From positions 1,116,001 to 1,180,000 of the forward strand of contig JAACJO010000005.1 in the NCBI GenBank assembly GCA_013368445.1: DNA of 64,000 nucleotides. The letters run 5' to 3'. Position numbers and translations under genes: made by a program. Of this stretch, positions 23,667 to 39,343 are shown piece after piece. The notes under the pieces were generated by a model. That model was not told where the DNA came from. It was given only the letters and a program-made list of their open reading frames with translations, and searched no databases. This stretch comes from Leucocoprinus leucothites. Taxonomy: Eukaryota > Basidiomycota > Agaricomycetes > Agaricales > Agaricaceae. Position 1 is the stretch's first letter. Every line of letters starts with the position of its first letter.

Positions 23667-26303
23667 TTACATATTGGGTTTGATATCGTGGACGAAAACT
23701 GTCTTAGTTGACTCTCCATGCCATCCTCTGTTGCTGCTTGCACTGATGAGAAAGCGACAGCCTGGATCAACAACTATTGCGTAGATATTAAGCACTCGAC
23801 ACTAATACCAGGACCTTAGGGAAAGAAGAAACTTACGCATCTGCGAAACATATCCTCCATGGTGCCCGGGAATGATCTTAAATTGGACTCCGCTCCTGGA
23901 TCTACTTGAATCGGGCTCTTTTGCCTCCGCGACGTTCCAGAGCCGCAGATTATCAAATGAAGCACTGATAGCGTGGCATGTAAGCATGTTAACGTGAAGG
24001 ATACAATAGAAAACACGAGGGTCGTCAAAACACAGGCAAGTTCACCCAAATGAATCAATGGTTTAGCAACGGATAAATGATCATGACAGGACAAGTTGAA
24101 TGAACGATCATGATCGTTGCATATTATTTGGGGGTGACAATTGCCCAGAATTTCGAAGTCAGCCAGAAAAGTTAAGAAAAAAGAGGCTAACCAAGCGATA
24201 TGACGGCAGTCTGGGAAAGCAACGACACAGGAGACGACTCCGGAGCTGGTAGGGTTCCGGAGAGTTTTAAGAAGGCGAGGGGTGTTGGAAGGCCCTGAGC
24301 GCCCGAGGAGACGTACATCCCAGACGTCAACAGTCCCATTACGCCTGCCGGCATAGATCTGACTCCCATCAGCCGACCAACATGCCTAGAGTGTGAATGG
24401 ATAGGCAAAATAAATCGTCAGATTTTAAACCCATACCGATCAAGGAAAGAAATATCACCGAAAGACACCAAGGAGGAGTTTTCTCGTTGAGCCAAAGTCG
24501 ACCGACGCCCTTTCCAGGTATATGTGTTCTTCTATCCCAAAGAATTACTTGACCATCAATCGAAGCTGTTAGTAACAGATCTGGTGAGAACGCGGCATAA
24601 TTTGAGGGATCGAGAAGCGGAGGGGCGTTCTTGGGTGGCGCCACTGTCGTGGCTGAACGTGGTAGATTTGCGGGTACTGGCTGTGTGAAGTCTTGTTGAC
24701 CAGGCATGGCAATCTTGCTCTCAAAAGGCGCCTGTTCAGGCTTGGAAAGTTCTTCTATTAGGTTCATGTTATCATCTCCGTCATCTTCATCGAACAAAGG
24801 GTCAAATGAAGCATCGGATTTCGCATCTGAGTCAGTAGTCGGAGGTGGGTTCTCCGCAACCTCTTGCTTCGTTTGGGAACCGTCAGGAAGTGATGTATTA
24901 GTGGTGAGAGTGTCCGAAGCGGATGCGTTAATCGAACTTGGCATAGTGCCCTGCGTCGCATCAAGCCGATCCTGGGTATTCTGTGCTGAATCACTCGCGT
25001 TTGTCTCGGTACGAGCCAGCCCAGGAGTCCCAAAATCAGAGTACCCAGTGTTCTGTGGTCGAAGAGCAACTGCAGCTAATTGGGCACCATGCGCCGTAAA
25101 GTTACGGACACCTTGGCCAGTGTTTAGGTCCCACTGCTATGAGAATGACGCAAATTAAGTCGAAGTCAGCGAATGAACATATTAGAGGAAGCTCACAATT
25201 GCCTGACCATCCCAGCCTCCACTGAAGAAGGATTTCTCGTCATAGTCAATAGCAAGTGCTGAAACAGGTCCTTTATGGCCGTTCATGACGTGACAAAGAC
25301 GCCCTGGATCGTGCCGAACAGTGAATAGGTTAACATGTCCGGTCTGCGGGATAAGAGATGAGAGCTCAAAACTTGACTAGCTAAGGGATATCCACTCACA
25401 TCAGAGCCTCCTAGCGCCCAGAGTGCATCAGAATGCATAACTAAGCTATATACTGGTGCCACACCAGAGTCATCATCCGCCAAAACTGACCCATTCAACT
25501 TCTTCAGACTGGACGCTGTAGGGTTCTCCCACCAACAGTATAGCTGGCCAGCCTTCATCAGGCCTTCAACGACACCTGCATGGTGCCTCTGAGGTGCAGA
25601 AAGAAAGGTCTTGCCATTAAGTGCAGTGAATATATCATAGTCCCGTATGTAACCATCGTCGGAGCCAGTGAGGAGGTGGGACATGCATGCCGAAGACGCG
25701 AGAGAGTGCACGGGTCCAGGATGAGGCAAAGCACATACTGCTTCCACTGTGAACGATCTGGGCGGAGGTAGACTTGGGTTCAATGTGTAACGGAGTGCCT
25801 GACGCCGTCTCGCAGCCGGAGATGGTGAGCGCCTGGGTGGAGGCTGAGAAGCTGAAGTGATGCCTCAGTGACTTAGAAATAGAGTAAAATCATAATAAAG
25901 TTTACCTAAAATATCAGGCTGTGAAGATACCTTCTTCGTATCGTGTTGTGAGATATCGGTATGGCCGGTCGTTGAGTGTGTTGCAGTGGTATGTGGTGGA
26001 GGAACTTGGGCCGTCGACGCGTCGATATCCATTGGGATTCCCCCGTTTGCAGTCTCTCCATCTTCGTCATCGTCTTCATCGTCTTCATCATCATCATCAT
26101 CTGCCTCTTCTGAAGATTCCTAAGTTTTCGAGTATGTCATTAAGCCTGATACACATGTAACAGGGAGCTCGAGAATACATACACACCTCCTCGCCATCTT
26201 CAGTCGCTTCCTCTTGCGCGTCAATCAATGCATTTTCATCCTCGTCATATTCCCCTTCAAATTCCAGTTCTTCCAAACCGTCCTCGTCGGAGTCGCTCGC
26301 CAT
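23667..26303 (-). CDS. SPT8: SAGA complex WD40 subunit SPT8
   Basis: SPT8 is a WD40 subunit of the SAGA coactivator that helps place TBP at promoters. The start at 26303 gives MASDSDEDGLEELEFEG and a very acidic N-terminal region, as in yeast Spt8. The repeats follow with family-typical blocks: LLTGSDDGYIRDYD, HHAGVVEGLMKAGQLYCWWENP, then a blade ending in WDLNTGQG. An acidic Ser/Thr-rich loop (SFDPLFDEDDGDD) interrupts the propeller before the blade SPDLLLTASIDGQVILWD. The last exon reads VDPGCRFLISASSNRGWHGE and ends TVFVHDIKPNM with TAA at 23667-23669. About seven introns. It is divergent from SRP54 with only 144 bp between start codons. Confidence 0.93.
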
Positions 26304-26447
26304 GGTGGTTTATGGCCTTGATGATGAGTACGCGAACAATACTCGGTGAGCTTGGATCTTAATTTGAGCGGGCCGATTGATCCGTCTCTCCGCAAAAGGG
26401 ACCACGTTCACATAATTACTTCACCAGACCTCTCATTTCCTGCCACC

Positions 26448-28565
<2,118 letters not shown>

Positions 28566-28720
28566 TGTGCCATTAATACTGTAAGTATAGGAGTAACCAG
28601 GTCAAACTTAAACTAACATGTCGCAGAATCACTGTATAGGACTGGCTATATGTAAGATACCATATAATGATACGAACCTCCATGCCTGAGAATGTGATTC
28701 TGAATACCACTGGAAGCCAG

Positions 28721-29540
28721 TCATTGATTATCTTGTCTACTGCCTCTATCACTTCTCCATCGCTTCTTGATGTTCGAGGCTGCTGATGTATTACCAAATA
28801 TGAAACCAGAGGTGTGCTTGTCGGCGCCTGTTGTTTTTGACATGAAGGATGTTCCTGCGAACATGATCTACATTGTCATGTGAGTGAGAGGAAATGGCTG
28901 TCAAGAAGCAGAGCAGAGAAGTGCCGACATACCGCCCATAGCCCCCAAATGCCGATAATCAGGGAGCCGATGAACATGATCAAGGCAAGAGGCCCGACTG
29001 ATGTTGTATTCCACGCTAGAAACGCGGATAGACTAGCAGCGAAGGTAAGGGGTCCGAGGAGAGGCTGATACGGTTGCGTTGATGATTGAACCAGGGGCAT
29101 CGGCTGAGGGGGAGAGGGGATCTGTATGTGAGGAGAATCAAGGGATAAATACACCAGAGATCTCTGACTTAATGATTCGAGATGGGGGATCTGGAATGTA
29201 CTTACATTAAACACGAGAGCCAGGGCAATCGCGAATAGCCAGATGCCGAAGTGCAGAGCAAGAAAAGATTCGAGGGCAGTGAGTGAGCTGCGGTAGCCTG
29301 AGGCAGGTTCCGAGATGAACAGCAAAAAGCGAGGGGAGAGTGTTAGGCATGCGGCCAGCGTCAGTAGTCTGCGGACCAGGTAGGTGAATTAGTCGGAAGA
29401 AAAAATGGAAGAAAAAGATTTCACAGTGCAGCCGATGCCCAAGACCATGCTGCAAGCGTCTCCGTTGGTAAATTAGAGCGAGTAGGGGCGTTTTGCATCT
29501 GTGCGGACTGGCTGAATTGGGAGGGTTGGTGGTCGGACAT
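28721..29540 (-). CDS. Four-helix membrane protein, conserved in fungi, function unknown
   Basis: The gene was reconstructed from four exons: start at 29540 (MSDHQPSQFSQSAQM), splice to LLLTLAACLTLSPRFLLF, then the main exon, then IMFAGTSFMSKTTGADKHTS ending RGSRQDNQ with TGA at 28721-28723. Four hydrophobic helices are visible: AALLLTLAACLTL, ALHFGIWLFAIALALVF, LLGPLTFAASLSAFLAW and ALIMFIGSLIIGIWGLWA. A Pro-rich loop lies between the second and third. The C-terminal block after the last helix (KTTGADKHTSGFIFGN) looks strongly constrained, but I do not recognise a named family. Located between SRP54 (convergent) and a methyltransferase gene (divergent). Organelle unknown. Confidence 0.75.
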
Positions 29541-29794
29541 GGAGGAGTGTGAGTGACGTCACCCACTGGGATCTTGATGTGACTGACCCAAGATAGCGGA
29601 TAGCACAGGATACCGGGATATCAATCCTCGTTGAATATAGTCTAGTCGATTTTCTTTCTTGAAATTTCCTCCACACATCTCATGCTTCTCTTACTGACGA
29701 CTGACATATTACGCCCTCCTCAAGGCAACCTCCAGATGATGCCTTAGCCCTCGAGCCTGTTTTGGCCACAATTCCTCCTCTGACTCTTGCTCGA

Positions 29795-31631
29795 ATGTCT
29801 CAAGGCGGTTCTCCACCGTATGCCTATGTCGGCGAGGATGATTCTGGTTATTTCCGCGTCGTGCATGGTCGAAAACTCAACGCTTTCAATCCTTTCTACC
29901 TTCTGCCAGCAGACGAAGATGAAGTGAAGGTATTCTGGCTTGACGAGAACATCCGGTTCCCTTTCCTCACCTATGTACCAGCGCTCAGAGCTCCATCATC
30001 GTCTCCTCCAATTTGTGTTCAGAGGGCACAGCTACATCGGACCCGTCAAGGAAGCCCTTCAATTTGGCCAGCAACGACGAAGTACGTCCCTAGTCGCCCT
30101 TTTGAATTGATATTATTAACTGCAAAGAATCTTGTCCGTATTAGTACTAGACTTGGGGACTGGGGGTGGTTCCTGGTATATTACCTCTACTCCTACCAGT
30201 GGCCTGTATTGAACAAATGTGTCTGACCTAGGGCAATCGCTATGGCAGACGAATTCCCTCGTGTAGAGGTCATTGGGATTGATCTTGCACCCATACAACC
30301 AAGGTACTGTAACGCTCAATCTATTGCTTTCGAACCGAGCAGTCCCCCCAGTGCCTGCGGTCCTCATGTACGGCCACTGTGGGTTTACTGACTTGAGTTT
30401 TCCCCGTTTTTGATCTCAGAATGGTGCCGTCGAATTGCACGTACGTATTTTTTGCTCTCTCTTTTCGCTTCCAGTTGGCCAAGCATCTCCGCATCCAACC
30501 CCATATTGATCAGCATTTTCTTGATAGATTCGAACTCTGTGACCTCGATCAGATGCCCATTCCTTACCCAGATAACCACTTTGACTTTATCCACGCGCGT
30601 TCAGTGCATATTGGCGTACGTTTCATCTGCTTTCACTCCGTTTCCGTTATCTGACCCTCGTCCTCGTGGGTCTGTCAATCGTTTGTTAAATCCTCCGTCT
30701 CGGTCCGGCCCAATCGCTCATTTCTCTTATATGTTCTCCTCCATTTCTGGTTCACTTTGTCAAACTGACTCATAGATTCGGGACTACCCACGTTTCCTGA
30801 AGGAGATTGCTCGTCTACTTCGCCCCGGTGGCCTCGTCCTTCTGATCGAGCCCAGTCTACATCCAGTGTTTTCTAACACCGCAGCGCCTGTCGCAGCACC
30901 CCAACGCCATGCTACTTCACCCGCTTTCGCAATAGCACCGCAACCTCGAGCGTCGGTCAGTCCGGGGCTCGGCGCCAATCCAATCATGGTTCAGACTGCG
31001 CCAGTTTCAGTAGTGCCTATGCCTGCTGCGGTTGGTGTCGGCTCATCCGGCTCAAGTTCTTCCAGCCCGAGTATAACTAGAGACGAACAGCGGGGATGGA
31101 TCACCTTCTGGGAAACGTATCGGAACTGTCTACGGTCTCAACGTATCGACACTTCTGTCCCAGAACGACTGCCAGAACTTCTCTCCGCCACCGGTCAGTT
31201 TGAGAAAATTGTTGTACAAGATGGCAATATTCCCGTTGGGTTTTGGCCCCAAGGTAATGTCTCCATATGCTTGTCTCCGCATCGACCCGCGTTGCCTAAC
31301 TCGAGATTCCATTTCACTGCATCTCTTCATTTTTCCATCTCTGCCTTCTCCAACGGACGCTTTTTTGACGGGGTGGCTTCTGCAAAATTTCCCGCTCCAC
31401 GACGGCTGATATACGCCAAGTGTAGACGAAAATCTTCTGACCGTCGGTCAATTGCAATGGATGGACTACGACTTGCTCCTTCCTGCGCTTAAACCTTTGT
31501 TCCTCACCCTTGGCTTGCCTCCATCCCAAGTTGACCGGATCATTAGAGAGGCGCAGCAGGATCTTTATCATCCATCAACGTGCCAATCTAGCCACCTTCA
31601 CATCGTATATGCATCCAAATGTTTACGGTAA
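29795..31631 (+). CDS. SAM-dependent class I methyltransferase
   Basis: A Rossmann-fold methyltransferase. Motif I reads VLDLGTGGGSWAIAMADEFP, followed by the acidic end of strand 2 VEVIGIDLAPIQP. Further on come FDFIHARSVHIGIRDYPRFL and LLRPGGLVLLIEPS, motifs of the type seen in fungal secondary-metabolism and LaeA/TAM-like methyltransferases. Introns split these blocks at about 30078-30232, 30304-30419, 30443-30529 and 30616-30777. A Pro/Ala/Ser-rich insertion of about 73 residues (30868-31085) interrupts the domain before GWITFWETYRNCL. The C-terminal exon ends HLHIVYASKCLR with TAA at 31629-31631. The start is uncertain: ATG 29795 (MSQGGSPPYAYV) is the first in frame, but the frame stays open 90 bp upstream. 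Substrate unknown. Confidence 0.8.
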
Positions 31632-32126
31632 ATTGGACATGTACGCATGCGTGTCATCTGTAGATTATATGTATCCGATCAAAACCGTGTATCTTTAGCC
31701 GAACTAGAGATTTCTTCCTTGGGACCTCATTGAAGTAAGAAAACCTCCAATCAACGGTATTACAATCAGTTTCATCCGTTCCACATCCTGTACTTATACC
31801 GTATAGTTGTCCTTCGGAAGAGGACAAATCGAGGGCGATAACCCAACGAGCTTGCACAAGGATAGAAGATAAGCGGTTGTAATACCTCAATTCCTTCAGT
31901 AAGTACACACAATTAACGGCCGACGCCCAATCCCTACAAACACATGACAAGCACCAGCCGCGATGAGGCAGGAAGATACAAGGTGCGGGGAAAAGAGATA
32001 TAACAACAACATCGATCAGGAGCATCACAACGGAAAGCACGAGGGATGGCATAACGAAGGATTAAACGAGTGGACGGGCCATGACGGGGGCCCAAAGTAA
32101 GGGAGCAAGGTGGCACAAGGAGACAC
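31632..32126. other. Convergent 3' intergenic region
   Basis: About 495 bp between the stop codons of the methyltransferase and PAB1. It should hold both 3' UTRs and terminators. I see no gene or repeat. Confidence 0.55.
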
Positions 32127-34512
<2,386 letters not shown>

Positions 34513-35677
34513 GTTTTTGTTGTTGTAAAATTGAGGGGTCGTTACTGCTTTGTGGACTTTTTCTGCGACTAGATGAGGCAATCTTGTCAGATGGGCAGGA
34601 GACAAGAACGAGGCACACGCACACAGGAATAGGTAACAACACAACCGCTAGACTTTTAAAAAAAGGGTTTTTATAAGTTTTTATGACTGGTTTTGGCTAT
34701 GTGGTCGTCAGCGTCGACGACAGCGACGAGGAGATGAGTTTCACCTTTAATGAGATGGTCGGTTAGAGAAACTGCTGCACTGCTTGGACGCTCATTTTTG
34801 ATCACACAGTTTCAAACTCCGATATATGCGCACTGTTCACTTCCACATAAGGGTCATTAGATTCATAGCCTCGTCCTCCACTTTGTTCTTCCTGCTCCGC
34901 AAACTCTCGTTCTTGATATTTGTACCGCTTTCTGATTCCCATTTACTCTTTTCTTGTACCGGACCGATTTTCGCCGGAATGCTCCTGCTGAAAAGATTTA
35001 CCCTTTTCTTTCTGGCTGTCTGCGTCGCCACTTGACCGCTGCAACAGCACGATCATTTTCCGTATGGAGATTGCAGAACGAACATCTGTCTGAAGACATA
35101 CAGTCCGCCACATGTGTGATTCTGGACGTTGGAGTTTGAAGCCAAGCTCTTGTCACGGCCTCAGAACCCCTTTGAATCGACAGCCGCCGCTCGGTTATCT
35201 CGTTGGCTTATCGTCGCCTCGGTCTTGCATTGACTAGTTGTATCGGGGCTTTGAAAATCTACGTATGTCAACATCAAATTTGGGATAGACTCTTCCCTGC
35301 AATATGATTCACTAGTGAGCACGTCCACTGTAGAAGGACCAGCCTTAGCACATCGCCTTCAACTGGGACGGAATCTTCAGCCCGTGTTTCTGTTACGTAT
35401 AGGTTTTCGTGTACAGTGCTGGTATTCTACAATGCATAGCAATGTCATCACCTCCACATCCCAGCTCTCTCGATGGGCTGACAGACAGTACAAGTTGATG
35501 ATACTCATACTGATTTACTGGATGGATTCCAATCATCGTACGAGGCAAGCTGCGATTGTAACTTTTGTTTAAATACCATCTTTCTCAAGTCCAAACAGCA
35601 GTACAGATGAGCATACAGGTCGCACGAAGAAGAGACTTTGACAGGGTGATAACACAAACTAAAGATACACTATGTAC
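34513..35677. other. PAB1 upstream region and SCAMP 3' flank
   Basis: About 1.16 kb with no convincing gene. On the PAB1 side a TATAAAAA-type box lies at 34668-34675 (minus strand), about 160 bp before the PAB1 start, and the presumed 5' leader contains short A runs. The rest is pyrimidine-rich or unremarkable. Short open frames here look random. Confidence 0.5.
34668..34675 (-). promoter_or_regulatory. TATA-like box of PAB1
   Basis: TATAAAAA on the minus strand about 160 bp upstream of the PAB1 ATG. The position is plausible for a highly expressed gene with an intron or long leader, but there is no transcript evidence. Confidence 0.4.
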
Positions 35678-37044
35678 TCATCCTCGCGTGAAATATGCTT
35701 TCGCGCCATGCGTAGCTAGTTCTGTTTTGGCCTGGACAGATCGAAGTCAGCTAAAGCAGTCACGCGAAAGCTTACTCTCCCGAAGCTGCGGCGATAACAC
35801 TGACCTTTTCCATTGTATGCCCCGCGGCGTTGTGGTGTTTGTATATCTTGAGAACGGGTAATTGTCAGAGAACCTTTCTCTTTAGAGCAATCGAACGATC
35901 GAACTTGCCTGGAGGAAGTAAAATGCGTTCCCAACACCCTGGAGCGTCCACCCAACAGTGGCTATAGTACTAAGGATAGCGGCAGCCCAGTGACGAGCGG
36001 TAAACATGCGGATAGTCTGCATCAGCCCAGCTGAACCAGTACTAGAATGCAAATGTGGAAGAGAATATGAGTCTTCTGCCTTGGACCTAGGTTCATTAAT
36101 GAGATTGAATTCATACCTAGGTACACCAACGATCCTAGTGTGGCGAGAGTAAGAATCAAGCAGGAGAGTGCAGAAGTTGCGCTTACATGTAGGCACTGAA
36201 GAGAAGGTGAAACCCCCCAAAGAAGAAGTACAAGTCTAGGCAAGGAGATTGAATACAAGTGCGGATTCTAGTCGGCTGGCTTACAGAAGTACAGGGCTTG
36301 CTCCTGTAATCAATCCAAGTCAGCACAAGATTCTAGCTTCGCAAATATGTTTTACTCGCCTTCATATAACCATTATAGATAGGTCTGAAGTTTCGACATT
36401 AAGCGAGGCCGACTGAAGAAGAAGATTGGGCGCACCGGTACCAGAGGAGGAAGGATAAGACTCCGATGATGAAGATATAGCTGGATCGGTTTAATGAGAG
36501 CTTGTATCGACAGCGAACGCTGATGGAATAATATACCCTATACTGGCACCCAGATCACTGCCACCGCCCTGAGCACCGGAGAAAAGGATGAAGAGGCATG
36601 CAACCATGTTCACGATTAACGTGCCAAAGAGCACTAGCCATAGCTGATACAATCGCGTGATAAGTGGCCGCGAAGCCTCAGGTATTTCATCCTGGATGGA
36701 ATGAAAAATGAGGGGATAGACTAGGGAATGGGAGGAAAGGTTGGCGTCATCAACACATATGTCCATCGTGAGGGTATAACATACAGAATGGCCAGTTATT
36801 TCTTCCATGTTTGCGTATATGTTCAGCTTTTTGGTTTAGTTCTGCCTCTCTCCGTTCAATATCAGCTTCTCGTCGCTGGAGGTCTTCAAGCCGAGTGCTA
36901 TGCGAAGTTTGAGGCTGCGGAGGATCATCGAATGGGTTCGTATCCAGCGAATGAGATGAGGCAAATGGATTCTCGTTATAAGTGCCTAAGCAGAAGGTCT
37001 AAGTGTGCAGTCGCAGGTGAATACAAGTCGTGGCACGTACTCAT
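35678..37044 (-). CDS. Secretory carrier-associated membrane protein (SCAMP)
   Basis: SCAMPs are four-helix proteins of post-Golgi and endosomal membranes. A tiny first exon (ATGA at 37041-37044) splices to STYNENPFASSHSLDTNPFDD, giving two NPF motifs that can bind EH-domain endocytic proteins. A coiled-coil segment follows (RLEDLQRREADIERREAELN), then NNWPF and the conserved segment YPLIFHSIQDEIPEASRPL before the first membrane helix. Later blocks are VVGV-type helices, TARHWAAAILSTIATVGWTLQ and GNAFYFLQIYKHHNAAGHT. The gene ends THGAKAYFTRG with TGA at 35678-35680. About nine small introns, several with very short exons between them. It diverges from the secreted barrel-domain gene. Confidence 0.9.
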
Positions 37045-37720
37045 GATATCGTCGTAAAGCAAGAACTAGTCGTCGCACGTAGCCACTACTTTCGGTGAGC
37101 ACAGTGCACAGGCTGTTGCACTCGATGGTCGGGTTTAGCCGGTATTTGGAGCAGATGACGTAGCCAAATAAGAGCACTCTGAACAGGATCGAGCTTCGAA
37201 GGCCCTTAAGCCTTCGTGCACCACAGCGCCGAGGATTCTTCTTAGAAGTCTAAACAATGTTGGGCCCAGTGCCGCGATAGAAGATAGGGGGGAATGGAGG
37301 CCTGTGGGGAGGATTCACGGGGGGGGAGAGGGATGGGAGGATGCATGGCCATTTGTGGCACGTAGTACGGCCGGTCCGCAGACCATGGAGACAATGTCAC
37401 AGGCGGCCGGCTTGTGGCGGAAAGTATGAATGTCTAATTGATATTAATAGTCATCTGTCCCTCTATTCGGCTTGACGATTTAGGTATAAAGCCTCGAGAT
37501 TTGCTAACGCGTGTTCGACAGGAATTTCATTTGTGGCTTTCATCTTCTCGTCTCCCAACTGTAACTGCTCTCTTCCTCGTGCTTTCCTTCATCTCTCGTT
37601 TCGCCCATTAGTCCTCCTTCTTTCCTTTAAATACTCCCTCTACACTCCTTCTTCCCCACAGTCCTTTGAGCTCGAGCACCAGTCTACACCTCGTTCTCTA
37701 CCTACTGTTCTCTCTCAGCC
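37045..37720. promoter_or_regulatory. Divergent upstream region of SCAMP and secreted barrel protein
   Basis: About 675 bp between two divergent starts. It contains a G-rich stretch at about 37260-37345, with runs of up to nine G, and a long C/T-rich tract at 37540-37700 with TTTAAATA at 37626. The pyrimidine tract is a common core-promoter feature of fungal genes. No gene seen. Confidence 0.45.
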
Positions 37721-38781
37721 ATGGTCAACTTTGCCTCTCTCTCAGCTCTTGCCCTCGCTATCTCCTCTGTCTCTGGATTGGTTGTCCCTCGTGTCCCGGA
37801 CGCCTCCGACTGGAACGACTCGCTTGAAGTGCGTCGGCTATGATGTGGCAGAAGAAAAATTTAACCTTATTGTTCTTTTTGTAGGACTATCCGACGTACC
37901 ATAGCCGTTACCTTGCTGCTGGGTGTCAAAACAGACACTCTGATGTCGCCTTCTTTGACCGATGCTGCCATCCCCTCCCGGTAGGCTACCATCCTGTGCT
38001 CCTTACTTGCATCGTCCTAAATTGTATTGAACAGATGGGTTCCAACCCCGACTCTTATTGTGGATCATCCTCCGCTACTTCTGGTTCCGGGTCAGATACT
38101 GGCGATGACGATGACTGCGATGACGATGACGATAACTCGGGTGATGAGGGTGACGACCACGACCCACCCTCTAGCACCCCATCTGATGAGGCGAAGGTTG
38201 CCAACGTTGATGTGACCGCAAGTACCAGCGCATCAGGTTATATTTCCGGTGGCTTGTACGTGAAATCTTAATACTTCAGGAACAAGCGGTCTGACATGAC
38301 TTGTTGGGGCAGTGCTACTTTCTACAACCAGAACGGTAATGCTGGCGCGTGCGGGCAATACCACTCGGACAACGATTTGATTGCTGCCATGGGTCAGTTA
38401 GCCCTAACCGACCTTGTTTATCCAGTTGTTCACTCCTCACCAATAGATGTTGACCGATACGGGAATACTAGTCGCAAGTCCAGCCTTTGCGGTAAGCGTG
38501 TCCGAATCATCAATACCAAGAATGGAAAGGTAAAATTGAATACCTCTATCGGCTGAATTAACATTGATTATGTCCATTTCTCAGTCGGTCACTGTCACTG
38601 TTGCCGATGCTTGCCCCACTTGCGACAACGGCAATTCTATTGATCTCTCGGTCGCAGCCTTCAAGAGAATCGCCACACTAGACGAAGGCGAAGTTCCCAG
38701 TGAGTTTTATTTTCGCTTCAAGAGAAGTGTAATATCTAACGTATTGCTATTCGACTCATAGTTAAATGGCAATACGTCTAA
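37721..38781 (+). CDS. Secreted RlpA/expansin-like double-psi beta-barrel protein with Asp-rich linker
   Basis: The N-terminus MVNFASLSALALAISSVSGLV is a classic signal peptide, with likely cleavage near residue 20. After a short Cys-containing region (CQNRHSDVAFFDRCCHPLP) comes a very acidic linker with runs such as DDDDCDDDDD, then a Ser/Thr stretch. The C-terminal domain is a double-psi beta barrel: GFATFYNQNGNAGACGQYHS, the SLCGKRVRI block, VTVTVADACPTCDNGNSIDL and FKRIATLDEGEVPIKWQYV at the end. This resembles small fungal RlpA-like/barwin-like proteins. The VAD-ACP-TC and final W segments are typical. Five introns, including one splitting the last codons (TAA at 38779-38781). Likely extracellular; enzymatic activity is not shown. 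Confidence 0.87.
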
Positions 38782-39343
38782 ATGTCTGAAATATAGAATC
38801 CTTTTCATGGTGCTCCACCATTCTCTTTTTCTTCCATTGGCACATTTTTATTGGCCTTTCTCCCTCTTTTCTCCATTGGGCCGGTTCCTTATATGATTTG
38901 ATGTCGGTGAGCGGCATGAAAGCTAATTCATGGAGGTCATTATGAGGCTATCGACACCGGGTGACGGTAGAATTCTCCTAGAGAGACCTAGACTTCCTGA
39001 TAGCTTTCTTGAGTAGTCCGTTCCTTTTCTTATGGGTATTACCGTTGTTTAGTATGCTCTGGATTATTTCCTTGTTATTCGCAGTGTTTTAGTAGTATTT
39101 CAGATAGTCCCCTTCATAGATCCATGTATTAGTTCGCAGAGTGATAGTCACGAGAATGAGATGATCATAGAGTTTCTCGAACTTTGGATCAGCCAACGCG
39201 ATGTGACCTGAAATTACCACAAAGAGTGTCAACGTCACAGCTAACTGAATATCAGGGTCATCAACGTTGTCAACTTCATGTCTCCTGGACTCTTACCACC
39301 AGTTAAACCTTCACTTGCGGTTCAGAGTGCCCATTAGACGGAC
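38782..39343. other. Intergenic region
   Basis: About 560 bp, T-rich near 38800-38900, probably the 3' UTR of the barrel-protein gene and the promoter of the COQ11-like gene. No coding or RNA feature recognised. Confidence 0.5.

Noticed and set aside
34826..35035. Hydrophobic 69-residue frame upstream of PAB1.
   Set aside because: Pyrimidine-rich DNA gives Leu/Phe/Ser-rich frames by chance; no conserved motif or clear start context.
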